A stretch of DNA of 6,661 nucleotides from an uncultured Desulfurellaceae bacterium (GTDB lineage Bacteria; Campylobacterota_A; Desulfurellia; Desulfurellales; Hippeaceae). The position numbers and the translations under genes were made by a program. Each line of letters starts with the position of its first letter. Within the stretch, counting starts at the first letter, position 1. Under the pieces are notes generated by a model that saw nothing but the letters and a program-made list of their open reading frames with translations, searched no databases and was not told the origin of the DNA. Positions 6,119 through 6,661 of the stretch are shown here, piece after piece. The DNA is taken from NCBI GenBank assembly GCA_913056505.1, contig CAJXLZ010000059.1:1-6661 (forward strand), given 5' to 3'.

Positions 6119-6400
6119 TTAGTTGTTTATTTTGTCTCGCAGAAGCCCAGACGGTTTGAATGTCACAACCTTTCTGGCATCAAGAATAAGATCTTGACCG
6201 GTTTGGGGATTTCTGCCCCGACGGGAGTTTTTTTGTTTAACATTAAATTTTCCAAAGCCGCTAATCAATAGATTTTCGCCATTTTCCAGACAAATTTTAG
6301 AAATAGACAAAAATGTCTCCACAACTTCAGAGGCCTGATATTTAGTTAAATCATGTTCTTCATATACTTTCTGGACGAGATCTGCCTTAGTAAGGGTCAT
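6119..6400 (-). CDS. ihfA: Integration host factor alpha-like / HU-family DNA-bending protein
   Basis: This is a small nucleoid protein that binds and sharply bends DNA as a dimer, assisting transcription, replication and recombination. The 93 residues cover the whole HU/IHF fold: dimerising helices (TKADLVQKVYEEHDLTKYQA, 4-23, and the helix to about 40), the turn SGFGKFNVK (47-55), the DNA-clasping arm with RRGRNPQTG (60-68) and its intercalating Pro65, then ARKVVTFKPSGLLRDKI (75-91). The opening MTLTKADL and the VVTFKPS...LRDKIN end resemble IHF alpha more than HU, and the single-gene locus agrees; an HU-type homodimer remains possible. ATG at 6400 is supported by GGAGG ten bases upstream (plus-strand cctcc at 6411-6415). 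It appears monocistronic, ending at the terminator at 6043-6011. Confidence 0.85.
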   Translation of the reverse strand: MTLTKADLVQKVYEEHDLTKYQASEVVETFLSISKICLENGENLLISGFGKFNVKQKNSRRGRNPQTGQDLILDARKVVTFKPSGLLRDKINN

Positions 6401-6564
6401 GTTATTGCAACCTCCGTATTCATTGATAAGCTGAGCGGCTACTGATTAAATTTGCTTGTAAACCTGTTGAGTAGAAATAATCTATCGTTAAAATATAAAT
6501 GTTATAAACATATAATGCATGAGTTTAAGGCTCTTTGGGGACGTGTTGGTATCACCCGCCAACA
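6401..6564 (-). other. pilC-ihfA intergenic region with probable ihfA promoter
   Basis: This gap of 164 bp holds the ihfA ribosome binding site and, at about 6481-6520, a very AT-rich tract with the near-palindrome ATGTTATAAACAT (6499-6511). On the minus strand TTAAAC and TATAAC with a 16-base spacer fall within 6498-6530 and could be an ihfA promoter, weakly supported. I see no clear intrinsic terminator for pilC: the TGTTGG/CCAACA stem just after its stop lacks a T run. Confidence 0.3.
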
Positions 6565-6573
6565 TCACCCGCC
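6551..6573. repeat. Short direct repeat spanning the pilC stop codon
   Basis: ATCACCCGCC occurs at 6551-6560 and again at 6564-6573, a 13-bp period. The right-hand copy contains the pilC stop codon, so the sequence just after the stop repeats the last codons. It is probably a small slippage duplication with no evident function. Confidence 0.6.
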
Positions 6574-6661
6574 GCCAACAGCACCTGCCATAGAGAAAAT
6601 CGGCAGATACATAGCGATAACCAGGCCGCCGATCATGCCGCCCAAAAAGACCATCATTAGT
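6565..6661 (-). CDS. pilC: Type IV pilus inner-membrane platform protein PilC (GspF family), C-terminal 31 residues only
   Basis: PilC is the polytopic inner-membrane platform on which the pilus assembly ATPases act; relatives are GspF of type II secretion. Only the end is visible: LMMVFLGGMIGGLVIAMYLP continuing to IFSMAGAVGGG and TGA at 6567-6565. It consists of the last transmembrane helix and the conserved AMYLPIFSMAG tail. The AMYLPIF form followed by a short Gly-rich end is typical of PilC rather than GspF, although this is a judgement from 31 residues. The rest of the gene lies beyond the right edge. Composition is clearly GC-rich compared with the left part of the window. Confidence 0.8.
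   Translation of the reverse strand, partial: LMMVFLGGMIGGLVIAMYLPIFSMAGAVGGG

Noticed and set aside
6421..6435. TATCAATGAATAC on the minus strand as an IHF self-regulation site before ihfA
   Set aside because: The first half matches the E. coli IHF consensus but the TTR half does not, and the site overlaps the leader near the ribosome binding site.
6550..6580. TGTTGG/CCAACA hairpin after pilC as a terminator
   Set aside because: It is only six base pairs with no following T tract, and largely a by-product of the short direct repeat.

Overview
The window holds a compact, minus-strand lipid A (endotoxin core) biosynthesis operon, preceded by an IHF-type DNA-bending protein gene and the last codons of a type IV pilus platform protein (pilC). 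It therefore comes from a Gram-negative, LPS-making, probably piliated bacterium. LpxD, the IHF alpha-like protein and the PilC tail look to me most like those of Desulfobulbales/Desulfuromonadales-type 'deltaproteobacteria'. That is recall-based pattern matching, not a database result.

Layout, read in the direction of transcription (right to left): the pilC 3' end (6661-6565); a 164-bp AT-rich intergenic region with a good ribosome binding site for ihfA; ihfA (6400-6119); a strong intrinsic terminator (6043-6011); a short lpxD leader with a candidate promoter overlapping a perfect 12-bp palindrome; then seven tightly packed genes, lpxD, fabZ, lpxA, lpxB, a DUF374/LpxJ-like acyltransferase, lpxK and msbA. 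The last is cut by the left edge after its transmembrane domain. Five of the six junctions overlap (four by ATGA, one by 17 bp) and the sixth is a 10-bp gap, so the block looks like one translationally coupled transcription unit.

Together the genes cover much of the Raetz pathway. LpxA adds the first hydroxyacyl chain to UDP-GlcNAc and LpxD the second. FabZ keeps the hydroxyacyl-ACP pool balanced between lipid A and phospholipid. LpxB joins two sugars into the disaccharide, LpxK phosphorylates it, the DUF374 protein probably adds a late acyl chain, and MsbA flips the product across the inner membrane. LpxC, the UDP-diacylglucosamine pyrophosphatase (LpxH/LpxI/LpxG) and the Kdo transferase (WaaA) are not in the window.

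The most notable large-scale signal is a change in composition. From the 3' end of lpxD leftwards the DNA is AT-rich (sampled lines about 27-40% GC) with many ATA and AGA/AGG codons. Most of lpxD is near 50-60% GC, and the pilC tail is also GC-rich. I see no CRISPR array, insertion sequence, tRNA or rRNA, and no evidence of an exotic new system. What stands out is the mosaic composition, altered signature motifs in LpxK and LpxB, the DUF374 enzyme inside the operon, and DNA-level repeats within lpxD.
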